From Marinobacter sp. NP-4(2019) (GTDB lineage Bacteria > Pseudomonadota > Gammaproteobacteria > Pseudomonadales > Oleiphilaceae), in NCBI RefSeq assembly GCF_003994855.1, contig NZ_CP034142.1, positions 1,116,001-1,180,000 of the forward strand: a stretch of 64,000 bases of DNA. The letters run 5' to 3'. The notes below the pieces were generated by a model, which searched no databases, was not told where the DNA came from, and saw only the letters and a program-made list of their open reading frames with translations. The translations under genes and the position numbers were made by a program. Every line of letters begins with the position of its first letter. Within the stretch, counting starts at the first letter, position 1. Below are positions 34,284 to 42,662 of the stretch, piece after piece.

Positions 34284-35149
34284 ATGCGTGCACTGGCACA
34301 GTTTGTAATGCGCGGTCCCCTGCAGGCAGGCGGGGTCGCTGCAGTCGCTACTGCGATACCCCTGCTGTTCTGGGTTGGAGCTGCCGTTATCGGCCTGGTG
34401 ATTCTCAGGCTGGGTATCGGTCAGGGGCTGAATGTCGGTCTCTGGGCATTGCTGCCGGCACTTGGCTGGAGCTGGTTCGGGCAGGACCCGACGGCACTGG
34501 CGGTGTTGCTTGAAGTGATGCTGATGGCCTCCATTCTCAGACTGTCCCTGTCCTGGGAAAGAGCCCTTCTTGGGGGAGCTTTCTGGCCATTGTCACAGGG
34601 CTTATGTTGCCTGTGATGTACCCGGGGTTGCTGGATGATCTGGTCCGCACCGGGGTCAGTTTTTACGAACAATACAATGCCGAGGTGGCCCGCAGTCTGG
34701 GCGATGAGCTGGAGACAGTCATTCGGGACACCATGAATGCCAGCATGGCAGGTACCTACCTGGTAACAGGTGTGGCGATGACCATGTTGGCAAGGTACTG
34801 GCAGGCCGGGCTTTATAACCCTGGCGGTTTCCGGAAGGAGTTCCATGCTTTCCGGCTGTCACCTGCGGTGGCTGTGCTGTGCGCGGTCACTATGGTGGTC
34901 GGTCCTTTTCTGGGGCTGAACTCGATGCTGCTGGTGTGGGCTGCGGGCATGCCGCTGTTTGTCGCGAGCCTGGCGCTTGTTCATGGTGTGGTTGGTCGTA
35001 AGAATCTGAATGGTCAGTGGCTGGTGTTGTTTTACATAGCACTGGTGCTTCTGGGTCCAAGCCTGATGATTCTGTTAGTGGTTCTGGCGTTTGTGGATAG
35101 CTGGCTGGATATCCGGGGGCGAATCAAGCCCGCCGGGCCGGCTGAATAA
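34284..35149 (+). pseudogene. frameshifted polytopic membrane protein of the rpsR-rplI interval (DUF2232-like)
   Basis: Two adjoining frames, 34284-34616 and 34604-35149, together make one membrane protein of about 288 aa. The first gives helices 1-3 (MRALAQFVMRGPLQAGG, then LLFWVGAAVIGLVILRLG). The second continues VTGLMLPVMYPGLLDDLV and the remaining helices. Adding one G to the G5 run at 34572-34576 restores LLGGSFLAIVTGLM and a continuous reading frame. A hypothetical membrane protein of similar start and size is found at this place in Pseudomonas-type genomes. The break is most simply a homopolymer sequence error, though a real mutation is possible. Function unknown. Confidence 0.75.
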
Positions 35150-35169
35150 AGCACGAAGAGGTTAACGAG

Positions 35170-35616
35170 ATGGAAGTTATTCTGCTCGAGAAAGTAGCAA
35201 ACCTTGGTTCACTTGGTGACAAGGTCAAGGTAAAGGCCGGTTACGGTCGTAATTTTCTGCTGCCATACGGCAAAGCCGTTGCAGCCACTGCTGAAAACCT
35301 GAAGGCCTTTGAAGAGCGCCGCGCAGAGCTGGAAAAGGTTGCCGCTGAAAAGCTGGCTGCTGCCCAGGCCCGCGCTGAAGCTCTGGAAGGTGCTTCCTTC
35401 ACCATCGCCTCCAAGGCCGGTGAAGAGGGCAAGCTGTTCGGTTCCATTGGTGTGCGTGACATTGCTGACGCTGTTACTGCCGGCGGTACCGAAGTCGAGA
35501 AGAGCGAAGTTCGTCTGCCCGAAGGTCCGCTGCGCGTGACCGGCGAGTACGACATTGAGCTGCAGCTGCACTCTGACGTCACAGTTGATATCAAGCTGGT
35601 TGTTGTCGCCGAGTAA
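35170..35616 (+). CDS. rplI: 50S ribosomal protein bL9
   Basis: bL9 binds 23S rRNA near the L1 stalk and helps keep reading frame. 148 aa. MEVILLEKVANLGSLGDKV and VKAGYGRNFLLPYGKAV are the family signature, joined by the long central helix (AELEKVAAEKLAAAQARAEAL) to the C-terminal domain. Last gene of the operon, followed by a hairpin at 35714-35747. Confidence 0.98.
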   Translation: MEVILLEKVANLGSLGDKVKVKAGYGRNFLLPYGKAVAATAENLKAFEERRAELEKVAAEKLAAAQARAEALEGASFTIASKAGEEGKLFGSIGVRDIADAVTAGGTEVEKSEVRLPEGPLRVTGEYDIELQLHSDVTVDIKLVVVAE

Positions 35617-35713
35617 TCGGAGACTGCTGTGTGGCAATCCGGCGTCGCCGCCGGAGTGCCAACACTGCCAGTGGTACAGGCGGGGCTCCGGATAGTCTGG
35701 AGTCGCCGTTGTA

Positions 35714-35747
35714 CAGGCCCGGTTCCGCGCAAGCGGTTCCGGGCCTG
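35714..35747 (+). terminator. terminator-like hairpin after rplI
   Basis: CAGGCCCGG (from 35714) pairs with CCGGGCCTG (to 35747), with an inner CGC/GCG and loop GCAA; two internal mismatches. A short T-rich tail (TTGCTTTCT) follows. The rest of the 35617-35846 gap shows no other clear signal. Confidence 0.6.
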
Positions 35748-35846
35748 TTGCTTTCTGATATGATCTTTTGTCTGCAGCAGCCCTCCCATCACGGAGGTAA
35801 TAGGCTTAAACTGTCGCGGAAATGATTCCTAACTGAAGATGTGTTC

Positions 35847-37253
35847 ATGGCCAATCCCAATCTCAAGCCCGCAAAAACGGATATAGAAACCAGCCGTATC
35901 AAGGTACCGCCTCATTCGGTCGAAGCCGAGCAGGCGGTTCTTGGTGGTTTGATGCTGGATAATCGCCGGTTTGATGAAATCAGTGAGGTGATTTCCGCCG
36001 CTGACTTCTACCGGCAGGATCACCGGCTCATTTTTGCTGCGGTGGAGCGCCTTGCCAGCGAGAACGAGCCGTTGGACGTGGTTACCCTGGCAGAGTTCCT
36101 GGAACGTGCCGGCGATATCGAAGACGCGGGTGGTCTGTCCTATCTGGCCGAAATGGCGGAAAAAACACCAGGTGCGGCGAATATCCGGGCATACGCAGAC
36201 ATCGTCCGGGAGCGTTCCATTTTGCGCCAGCTGGTGGAAGTGTCCGGAAAGATTTCCGATTCGGCGTTTAACCCCCTGGGCCGTAACAGCAATGAGATCC
36301 TGGACGAAGCCGAGCGCAATGTCTTCCAGATTGCCGAGTCGAGAGTAAAAGAGGGTTCCGGTCCCCAGGCCATTAACCCGATACTGACCAAGACCTTGAG
36401 CCGGATTGAAGAGTTGTTTGAGTCCGGTGAGCAGACCACGGGCCTGACCACCGGGTTTCGTGATCTGGACGACCAGACCTCCGGTATGCAGCCGGCAGAC
36501 CTGATTATTGTGGCGGGTCGCCCGTCCATGGGTAAGACCACCTTTGCCATGAACATTGTGGAAAATGCCCTGATCAGCACCGGTACGCCGGTTCTGGTAT
36601 TCAGTATGGAAATGCCGGCAGATGCCCTGGCCATGCGTATGTTGTCTTCCCTTGGGCGAATTGATCAGACCAAGGTCCGGAGCGGAAAGCTGGAAGAAGA
36701 CGACTGGCCGCGACTGACCTCGGCGGTCAGTCTGCTGAAAGACAAACCGCTCTATATTGATGATACCCCGGGCCTGAGCCCCACTGAAATGCGTTCCCGG
36801 GCCCGCCGGATTGCCCGTGAGAACAATGGCAAGATTGGCCTGATCATGGTGGATTACCTTCAGTTGATGCGGGTCCCTGGCAACACCGAAGGCCGCACGG
36901 CGGAGATTTCCGAAATTTCCCGCTCACTGAAAGGTATCGCGAAAGAGCTGAGTTGTCCCGTGGTGGCCTTGTCCCAGCTGAACCGGAGTCTCGAGCAACG
37001 TCCCAACAAGCGCCCGGTAAACTCGGACCTGCGGGAATCCGGCGCGATCGAGCAGGACGCGGACGTTATCATGTTTGTATACCGGGACGAGGTCTACAAC
37101 GAAGACACCCCGGACAAGGGCATTGCCGAGATCATCATCGGCAAGCAGCGTAACGGCCCAATCGGGACCATCCGCTTGGCGTTTATCGGCAAATTCACCA
37201 AATTCGAAGACCTGGCTCATGGGGATTATGGCGATTACGGTGGTGAGTACTGA
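35847..37253 (+). CDS. dnaB: replicative DNA helicase DnaB
   Basis: Hexameric 5'-3' helicase of the replication fork. The ATG at 35847 gives 468 aa (a GTG at 35841 is in frame). The N-terminal DnaG-binding domain begins VPPHSVEAEQAVLGGLMLD. RecA-like domain: Walker A GRPSMGKTTFAMN, Walker B LIMVDYLQLM, and the DnaB signature SGAIEQDADVIMFVYRDE, with IGKQRNGPIGT near the end. No intein interrupts it. The stop overlaps the alr start (TGATG). Confidence 0.98.
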   Translation: MANPNLKPAKTDIETSRIKVPPHSVEAEQAVLGGLMLDNRRFDEISEVISAADFYRQDHRLIFAAVERLASENEPLDVVTLAEFLERAGDIEDAGGLSYLAEMAEKTPGAANIRAYADIVRERSILRQLVEVSGKISDSAFNPLGRNSNEILDEAERNVFQIAESRVKEGSGPQAINPILTKTLSRIEELFESGEQTTGLTTGFRDLDDQTSGMQPADLIIVAGRPSMGKTTFAMNIVENALISTGTPVLVFSMEMPADALAMRMLSSLGRIDQTKVRSGKLEEDDWPRLTSAVSLLKDKPLYIDDTPGLSPTEMRSRARRIARENNGKIGLIMVDYLQLMRVPGNTEGRTAEISEISRSLKGIAKELSCPVVALSQLNRSLEQRPNKRPVNSDLRESGAIEQDADVIMFVYRDEVYNEDTPDKGIAEIIIGKQRNGPIGTIRLAFIGKFTKFEDLAHGDYGDYGGEY

Positions 37254-38332
37254 TGCCGCGAAGTACCGTTGCCCGCATTGACCCGGAGGCATTGCGCCAC
37301 AACTACCGGTTGGCCTGTGAGCTCGCAGGTACCGCCCGGGCCATGGCGGTGATCAAGGCCGATGGTTACGGTCACGGTATCCGGCAGGTTGCCAGGGCCT
37401 TGGCTAGTGAGGCGCCCCGATATGGCGTTGCCTGCCTTGAAGAAGCGATGGCTGTACGGGAGGAAGGGCTTGCTCAGCCGGTGATGATGCTTCAGGGGCC
37501 TCATGAGCCGGAGGACGTGGCCCTCTGCGCCCATCAGGGCTTTCAGCCGGTCATGCACAGTGATTACCAGTTGGCATGGCTGAGGGAGGCTGAGTCCACC
37601 CCGGATTTCTGGCTGAAAGTGAACACCGGCATGAATCGACTGGGGTTCCCGGCGGATGACCTCGCGGGACGGGTGGAGCAATTACTGTCATCACCTGTCA
37701 CGAAGTCCGCGTTGAAGGGGTTTGTCACCCACTTCGCGTGTGCCGATGATCGTGAGAGCAGCTTCACGCGGGAACAAACCCGGCGTTTTCAGGCTGCGGT
37801 TTCGCCGTGGCCGGAACTCGAGAAAAGTGTTGGCAATTCTGCCGCGCATTTTTTGCCGGGACAGGAGCTGTTTGACTGGAGTCGCCCAGGGATCATGCTC
37901 TACGGTGCCTCGCCGGTGATTGGTGTAACTGGCCCGGAACTGGGGTTGAGGGCGGCGATGACGCTGGAAGCTCCGTTGATTGCCCGGCGTGTGCTCAAGG
38001 CGGGTGACAGTGTTGGCTATGGGTCCACCTGGGTCGCGGAAAAAGAGACCCCGATGGGGATAGTGGCGGTGGGTTATGGTGACGGTTACCCCCGCCATGC
38101 CGGCACAGGCACGCCGGCTGCGGTAAATGGTAAACGTATCCGCCTGATTGGCCGGGTGTCCATGGATATGCTGGCGGTGGATCTGTCGGAGGCGCCAGAG
38201 GCGCAGGCCGGAGATCGGGTAGAGCTATGGGGCAGTCAGGTCGGCGTGGATGAGGTTGCCAGGCATGCCGATACCATTGCCTATGAACTGCTGACAGGGG
38301 TTACAGCCCGGGTGCCCAGGCTGTACCTTTAG
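37253..38332 (+). CDS. alr: alanine racemase
   Basis: PLP enzyme that interconverts L- and D-alanine for peptidoglycan. 359 aa. The PLP lysine is in MAVIKADGYGHG and the catalytic tyrosine in SVGYGSTW. WSRPGIMLYGASP, RLIGRVSMDMLAVDLS and the N-terminal RIDPEALRHNY are family marks. It is coupled to dnaB by a one-base overlap, a common gammaproteobacterial arrangement. Confidence 0.97.
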   Translation: MPRSTVARIDPEALRHNYRLACELAGTARAMAVIKADGYGHGIRQVARALASEAPRYGVACLEEAMAVREEGLAQPVMMLQGPHEPEDVALCAHQGFQPVMHSDYQLAWLREAESTPDFWLKVNTGMNRLGFPADDLAGRVEQLLSSPVTKSALKGFVTHFACADDRESSFTREQTRRFQAAVSPWPELEKSVGNSAAHFLPGQELFDWSRPGIMLYGASPVIGVTGPELGLRAAMTLEAPLIARRVLKAGDSVGYGSTWVAEKETPMGIVAVGYGDGYPRHAGTGTPAAVNGKRIRLIGRVSMDMLAVDLSEAPEAQAGDRVELWGSQVGVDEVARHADTIAYELLTGVTARVPRLYL

Positions 38333-38346
38333 CCGGGAAAGTCGAT

Positions 38347-38706
38347 TCAGGCCGCTGTTTCTGGCTCGTGGATGATTTCCTCGACAAAGTCCAGAATGGA
38401 GTGCAGGCTGCGGTCGTCGAGCTTTTTCAAGACTTTGTGTATCACCATCTTGCTGCCCTTGAGCATGCTGCCGATGCCCATTTTGGCCATGCTCATCATC
38501 ATGTTGCCGGCGTTGAGACGACGCAGGGGTTCAAGGAAGAAAAAATCGAGTCCTTCTTCGGTCATCTCCACAATCAGATTGTAGAGCTTGTCGATGGCTT
38601 CCTTGTCGGCCTTGCCCCGTCCACGAAGTTCTTCAACGGTAAACAGGGCGCGTGTACGCAGTTCCTCGGGAATGGGGGCAACAATGTGGCTTTGTTGTTT
38701 CAGCAT
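38347..38706 (-). CDS. conserved small hypothetical protein
   Basis: 119 aa, no recognised family. It is mostly helical and charged, without signal peptide or membrane segment. Notable are a Met/Gly-rich centre (GNMMMSMAKMGIGSMLKG) and a C-terminal helix (LHSILDFVEEIIHEPETAA). It converges with alr, 14 bases away, and is divergent from the RmlD-like gene. The FNR-type box at 38796-38809 lies about 90 bases upstream of its start and could control it instead of the neighbour. Confidence 0.6.
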   Translation of the reverse strand: MLKQQSHIVAPIPEELRTRALFTVEELRGRGKADKEAIDKLYNLIVEMTEEGLDFFFLEPLRRLNAGNMMMSMAKMGIGSMLKGSKMVIHKVLKKLDDRSLHSILDFVEEIIHEPETAA

Positions 38707-38795
38707 GTCGGTTCCTGTTGTTGTATGCTCTTCAGGTTCGGGAATTGGGTCTGTTGGCGTAGTATTGTATGGCGGTGACCAGCAGTGCCATTGGC

Positions 38796-38809
38796 TTGAT
38801 CGTTATCAG
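38796..38809. promoter_or_regulatory. FNR/Anr-type box
   Basis: TTGAT-CGTT-ATCAG matches the FNR consensus TTGAT-N4-ATCAA at 9 of 10 positions. It lies between the divergent 119-aa and RmlD-like genes, centred about 50 bases before the GTG at 38853. The anr gene itself is 1 kb away. Confidence 0.45.
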
Positions 38810-38852
38810 GTGACCGTCACATAAGTGATATTTCGGGAGGCGTGGGACGCTT

Positions 38853-39731
38853 GTGCATGTTGTTGTAGTTCATGATTACGGCCCGTTGGGCAGGATTTTG
38901 CTGGAGTGGTTGCGGGATACACCGCTCCAGATCAGTCCGCTGCTGGTGAGCGATCCTGACAAGGCGGATTTGTCCGCCCTGGAAGAATGGATACCGGCGG
39001 ATACGGACCTGATCGTCAATGCCCTGTGGCTGACGGATCCTGAAGCAGCGGAACGTGACCCCGAAGGTATCCGCAAGGCGGCCTTTTCCCTGCCAATAGC
39101 GTTGGCGGAATTCGCCCGGGACCGCGATATGGCCCTGTTACAGCTATCCTCCTGTTACGTTTTTGATGGCCGCAAGCAGAGCGCCTATATTGCCTCCAAT
39201 CCAGGCCATCCCTGCAATGAGCTGGGCAACTGGCAATGGGAGTGCGAGCAGGCCCTGAGAACGCTGTTGCCCCGCCATATTATCCTGCGTACCGGCTGGA
39301 GCCTCGGACGTTTCATTCGCAAGGTGCAACAGGGAACCGGTCAGGGAGATACCTTACGGTTGCCCGGCAAGTGCCGGGGGCAACCAGTGACGGTTCGGGA
39401 TCTGGCCAGGGTGATGAAAGCGGTCATCCTGCAGCTGGATTGCGGTGCAGAAGTGTGGGGCACCTATCAATACGCCGGTGCCGAAGAAATTTCCCTCTAC
39501 GAACTCGGGCTGGCGATTGCCGGTTTACCGGGCATCCCCACGGGGATTCGGGTGGTGGACGATATGCCGGAATGGGCCACGCTGGAGCCAGCCAACGCTA
39601 CCCTGATCTGCACTAAAATCCGCAATACGTTTGGTATCAAACAGCTTCCCTGGCGTTCCGGGCTGTCCGACGAGCTGGAAGCTCTGTCATCCGTTGGAGA
39701 CAAGCGGCCCACAGACACACCAGCCCACTGA
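38853..39731 (+). CDS. RmlD-like sugar-nucleotide reductase family protein, active site not conserved
   Basis: 292 aa, GTG start after GGGAGG. It has the fold pattern of RmlD (dTDP-4-dehydrorhamnose reductase): IVNALWLTDPEAAERD, LLQLSSCYVFDGRKQSAY, then TGWSLGRFIRKVQQG and VTVRDLARVMKAVI. The N-terminal Gly-rich NAD loop is weak (HDYGPLGRILLEWL). The catalytic YxxxK appears lost: the matching place reads ELGNWQWECEQALR. It may bind a nucleotide sugar without reducing it, or have a new role. There are no other rml genes near. Convergent with anr. Confidence 0.7.
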   Translation: MHVVVVHDYGPLGRILLEWLRDTPLQISPLLVSDPDKADLSALEEWIPADTDLIVNALWLTDPEAAERDPEGIRKAAFSLPIALAEFARDRDMALLQLSSCYVFDGRKQSAYIASNPGHPCNELGNWQWECEQALRTLLPRHIILRTGWSLGRFIRKVQQGTGQGDTLRLPGKCRGQPVTVRDLARVMKAVILQLDCGAEVWGTYQYAGAEEISLYELGLAIAGLPGIPTGIRVVDDMPEWATLEPANATLICTKIRNTFGIKQLPWRSGLSDELEALSSVGDKRPTDTPAH

Positions 39732-39743
39732 AAGGCAGTGGGC
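39723..39743. terminator. hairpin between convergent genes
   Basis: GCCCACTG (39723-39730) pairs with CAGTGGGC (39736-39743) over AAAGG, overlapping the stop of the RmlD-like gene and lying before the anr stop. There is no T run, so termination strength is uncertain. Confidence 0.4.
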
Positions 39744-39762
39744 CAAGCTGCAGGGTCGATTC

Positions 39763-40521
39763 TTACGGGCGGACCCGGGAACTTTGACGGTTGAATTCCG
39801 GGATGGCGCCACGCAGGGCTTCCGTATCCAAAAGCTCAACTTCACGGCCCTGAGTTCTGATAATTCCCTGATTCTGGAAGCGGGTGAAAACCCGGCTGAC
39901 GGTTTCAACCGCCAGGCCCAGAAAATTGGCAATATCACTGCGAGCCATTGGCAGGCTGAATTTCGTCCCGGACATGCGTCTGCGCTGGAACCGGCTCGAC
40001 AGTGACAAAAGCAGGGCAGCAATGCGTTCCTCTGCACTGTTCTTGCTCAGCAGCATGGCCAGTTGATGGCTGCCTTGGATCTCCCGGCTCATCAACTGGT
40101 ACATATGGTGCTGAAGTTCAGGCATAGCACGGGTCAGCTCCTCCAGCTTTTCGGTCGGAAACTTGCACACACTGGTGCGCTCCAGCGCCTTGGCGGTGCA
40201 GGCATAGCGTTCTCCGCCCAGGCTGTCCAGGCCAACCAGTTCACCGGGCAAGAAGAAGCCGGTGACCTGTTCGCTGCCATTTTCGGTAATGATGGAGGTT
40301 TTTATGGCGCCGCTACGGACCGCCAGACACGAACGGAACGGTGTGTCCTGATCGAATATGTGCTCACCGCGATTGTAGATGTGCCCTTGCTCCACAATGT
40401 CCTCCAGCCGGTCCAACTGGTTTTCCTCAACGGCAAGGGGAAGGCAAAGATTGCTGAGGCTGCACGTGTGGCAGGAGGCCTTGAGTGCAGGAGCGAGTTT
40501 GAGCTTGATTTCTCGGGCCAT
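39763..40521 (-). CDS. anr: Anr/FNR-type oxygen-sensing transcription regulator
   Basis: 252 aa CRP-family activator that holds a [4Fe-4S] cluster without oxygen. Cluster cysteines: CHTCSLSNLC near the N-terminus (C-x2-C-x5-C) and a fourth in TSVCKFP. The cNMP-type fold (RSCLAVRSGAIKTS, GFFLPGELVGLD) leads to a helix-turn-helix (DIANFLGLAVETVSRVFTRF) with the Glu, Ser and Arg that read TTGAT half-sites. An FNR-like box lies just upstream (40540-40553), suggesting autoregulation. Confidence 0.94.
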   Translation of the reverse strand: MAREIKLKLAPALKASCHTCSLSNLCLPLAVEENQLDRLEDIVEQGHIYNRGEHIFDQDTPFRSCLAVRSGAIKTSIITENGSEQVTGFFLPGELVGLDSLGGERYACTAKALERTSVCKFPTEKLEELTRAMPELQHHMYQLMSREIQGSHQLAMLLSKNSAEERIAALLLSLSSRFQRRRMSGTKFSLPMARSDIANFLGLAVETVSRVFTRFQNQGIIRTQGREVELLDTEALRGAIPEFNRQSSRVRP

Positions 40522-40539
40522 GGCGGAAAAGTACCCATA

Positions 40540-40553
40540 TTGATTCCTGTCAA
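40540..40553 (-). promoter_or_regulatory. FNR-type box upstream of anr
   Basis: TTGAT-TCCT-GTCAA matches the FNR consensus at 9 of 10 positions and is centred about 25 bases before the anr start codon at 40521. This close position would suit repression of its own promoter. Confidence 0.5.
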
Positions 40554-40610
40554 GCTTGTACCCTAATACGGATAGCTTGCCAAGCCAATGATGATACGTG
40601 TGCTCATCGA

Positions 40611-40657
40611 TAAAAATTGACGGCGGGGAGTCCGTGTGGTGACTGGACTCCCCGCCG
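40611..40657 (-). terminator. rho-independent terminator of fabB
   Basis: A 13-bp perfect stem (40621-40633 with 40645-40657, core GGCGGGGAGTCC), followed on the minus strand by a T-rich tail (TCAATTTTTAT, 40610-40620). Confidence 0.88.
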
Positions 40658-40664
40658 GGCGGGA

Positions 40665-41873
40665 TCAGACTTTCTGGAAAATCAGAGAGGCATTGGTGCC
40701 GCCAAAGCCAAAACTGTTGGACATAACGGTGCGCAGCTCGGCCTCCACTGCACTGGGGCCGACAAGCGGCATGTTGCTGACCTTCTCATCCGGATTGTTC
40801 AGGTTGGCCGTACCGGCAATGAAGCCGTTCTGGAGCATTAGCAGGGAGTAAATGGCTTCGTGCACGCCGGACGCGCCCAGCGAATGGCCTGACAGGGACT
40901 TGGTGGATGAGATCCGTGGTATGTCATCACCAAACACGTTGCGAACCGCGCCAAGTTCAGCGACGTCACCAACCGGCGTGCTGGTGCCGTGGGCGTTGAT
41001 GTAATCCACCGGTGAGTCAACGGTCGCCAGGGCCTGCTTCATGCAACGCATGGCACCTTCACCGGAGGGGGCGACCATATCATGGCCATCGGATGTGGCG
41101 CCGTAACCGGTCAGCTCAGCGATGATGGGGGCGCCGCGCTTACGGGCATGTTCCAGCTCTTCCATTACCAGCATGCCGCCTCCGCCGGCAATGACAAATC
41201 CATCGCGGCCACTGTCAAAGGGGCGGGAAGCCGTTGCCGGAGCTTCATTGTATTTGGTGGACAGAGCGCCCATGGCGTCAAACAGCATGGTCAGGCTCCA
41301 GTCTTCTTCCTCACCGCCGCCGGCAAAAACGATATCCTGTTTGCCGGACTGGATCTGTTCCATGGCGTGGCCAATACAGTGAGCGCTGGTGGCGCAGGCC
41401 GAGGACATGGAGTAGTTCACCCCACGGATCCTGAAGGCAGTGGCCAGACAGGCCGAGACCGTACTGGTCATGATCCGCGGCACCATATAGGGCCCGATAC
41501 GTTTGACGCCTTTTTCCCGCATCAGATCCACTGCCTCGACCTGGCTGGCGCTGGAAGCTCCGCCGGAACCGGCAATCAGCCCGGTGCGGTCATTGGAAAT
41601 CAGGTCCTCGGTCAGTCCAGAGGATTCCACAGCCTGTTGCATGGCGAGATAACTGTACATCGCAGACTGGCCCATGAAACGACGCAGTTTGCGATCGATC
41701 ACACTGGTATCCACATCCACCGAACCGCAAATCTGACTGCGGAACCCCAGGTCCTTGTAGGTTTCACTGAAGCGAATGCCCGACTTGCCGTGTTTCAGGC
41801 TGTCCAGCACCGCATCGGTCGAGTTTCCCAGGCACGAAACAATACCCATACCCGTGACGACGACGCGTCTCAT
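40665..41873 (-). CDS. fabB: beta-ketoacyl-ACP synthase I
   Basis: Condensing enzyme of type II fatty acid synthesis, needed for unsaturated fatty acids. 402 aa. Catalytic Cys in SSACATSAHCIGHAME, His in INAHGTSTPVGD and in LSGHSLGASG; the FabB-type start RRVVVTGMGIVSCLGN. A perfect AAGGAGG stands before the ATG. In many relatives fabA is adjacent; here it is not, and the gene stands alone with its own terminator. Confidence 0.96.
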   Translation of the reverse strand: MRRVVVTGMGIVSCLGNSTDAVLDSLKHGKSGIRFSETYKDLGFRSQICGSVDVDTSVIDRKLRRFMGQSAMYSYLAMQQAVESSGLTEDLISNDRTGLIAGSGGASSASQVEAVDLMREKGVKRIGPYMVPRIMTSTVSACLATAFRIRGVNYSMSSACATSAHCIGHAMEQIQSGKQDIVFAGGGEEEDWSLTMLFDAMGALSTKYNEAPATASRPFDSGRDGFVIAGGGGMLVMEELEHARKRGAPIIAELTGYGATSDGHDMVAPSGEGAMRCMKQALATVDSPVDYINAHGTSTPVGDVAELGAVRNVFGDDIPRISSTKSLSGHSLGASGVHEAIYSLLMLQNGFIAGTANLNNPDEKVSNMPLVGPSAVEAELRTVMSNSFGFGGTNASLIFQKV

Positions 41874-42085
41874 AGTTTCCTCCTTACGAGCCCACCCGGG
41901 TGCCGGGTAGTGCTGTTAGTTCGCTGACCTTTCCTCACAGTTTAGGCGTTTTGCTGTTCGGGTGATATTTGACCTTGGTAAGGGTATTCGTCGCCCCGCC
42001 GACTCTTCATAGCCGTTACGTACAAGGCAAAGCAAAATGACATGGATAAGATGATATTCGTCAAATACAACAAGAGGGTATTTTT

Positions 42086-42610
42086 GTGCGTAGTTTGTCC
42101 CAGTTTCTTCACGATTACGGCGATAGCCATCAGAACCCCGTCAATCAATGGGTGCACATTGTGTGCGTACCGGCCATTCTGATTTCCACGCTTGGCTTGC
42201 TCTGGCTGATACCGGTGGGCCATTGGTTGGGGTTATCCGGTGCTGCGGCAGAATGGATCAATGGTGCCACCATTCTGGCCGTGTTGTCGGGCATTGTGTA
42301 TCTGCGACTGTCCGTGTGGGTGTTTGTGCTGATGGCGGTCTGGTTTGCGTTGTCGGCCTGGATAATCCAGAGCGTTATTGCAGCTGGTTGGTCGCTGTTC
42401 TGGAGCAGTCTTGTGGTCTGGATCCTGGCCTGGGCGGTGCAGGTATGGGGTCATAAAGTGGAGGGTAAAAAGCCGTCTTTTGTCGAGGATCTGGTGTTTT
42501 TGCTGATTGGTCCCATCTTCGTCAGCATCGAGTTCGCCGCCAAACTGGGCATTCCGGTGCCTCATGCCCAGGGCTCCCACTCCACCAACAAACCAGCCCG
42601 GGGTCACTGA
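42086..42610 (+). CDS. Mpo1-like (DUF962/YGL010w) membrane protein
   Basis: 174 aa integral membrane protein, GTG start after AGAGGG. The N-terminal motif FLHDYGDSHQNPVNQWVHIVCVP and the C-terminal VQVWGHKVEGKKPSFVED carry the spaced histidines of the DUF962/Mpo1 family. Yeast Mpo1 is an Fe-dependent dioxygenase that shortens 2-hydroxy fatty acids. The bacterial role is unproven, so alpha-oxidation of lipids is an inference. About four hydrophobic segments are seen. Confidence 0.82.
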   Translation: MRSLSQFLHDYGDSHQNPVNQWVHIVCVPAILISTLGLLWLIPVGHWLGLSGAAAEWINGATILAVLSGIVYLRLSVWVFVLMAVWFALSAWIIQSVIAAGWSLFWSSLVVWILAWAVQVWGHKVEGKKPSFVEDLVFLLIGPIFVSIEFAAKLGIPVPHAQGSHSTNKPARGH

Positions 42611-42662
42611 TAGGCACTGATTGGGGTATGCTTGGTAGCTGAGTCCCGATCAGGCGCATTCT

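Noticed and set aside
34572..34610. Programmed ribosomal frameshift in the membrane protein gene
   Set aside because: No classic slippery heptamer with a downstream pseudoknot was seen; a missing G in the run is simpler, and ylqF shows the same fault.
41942..42223. 93-codon minus-strand frame upstream of fabB
   Set aside because: Overlaps the Mpo1-like gene in antisense and lacks family or ribosome-site support; fabA is not present here.
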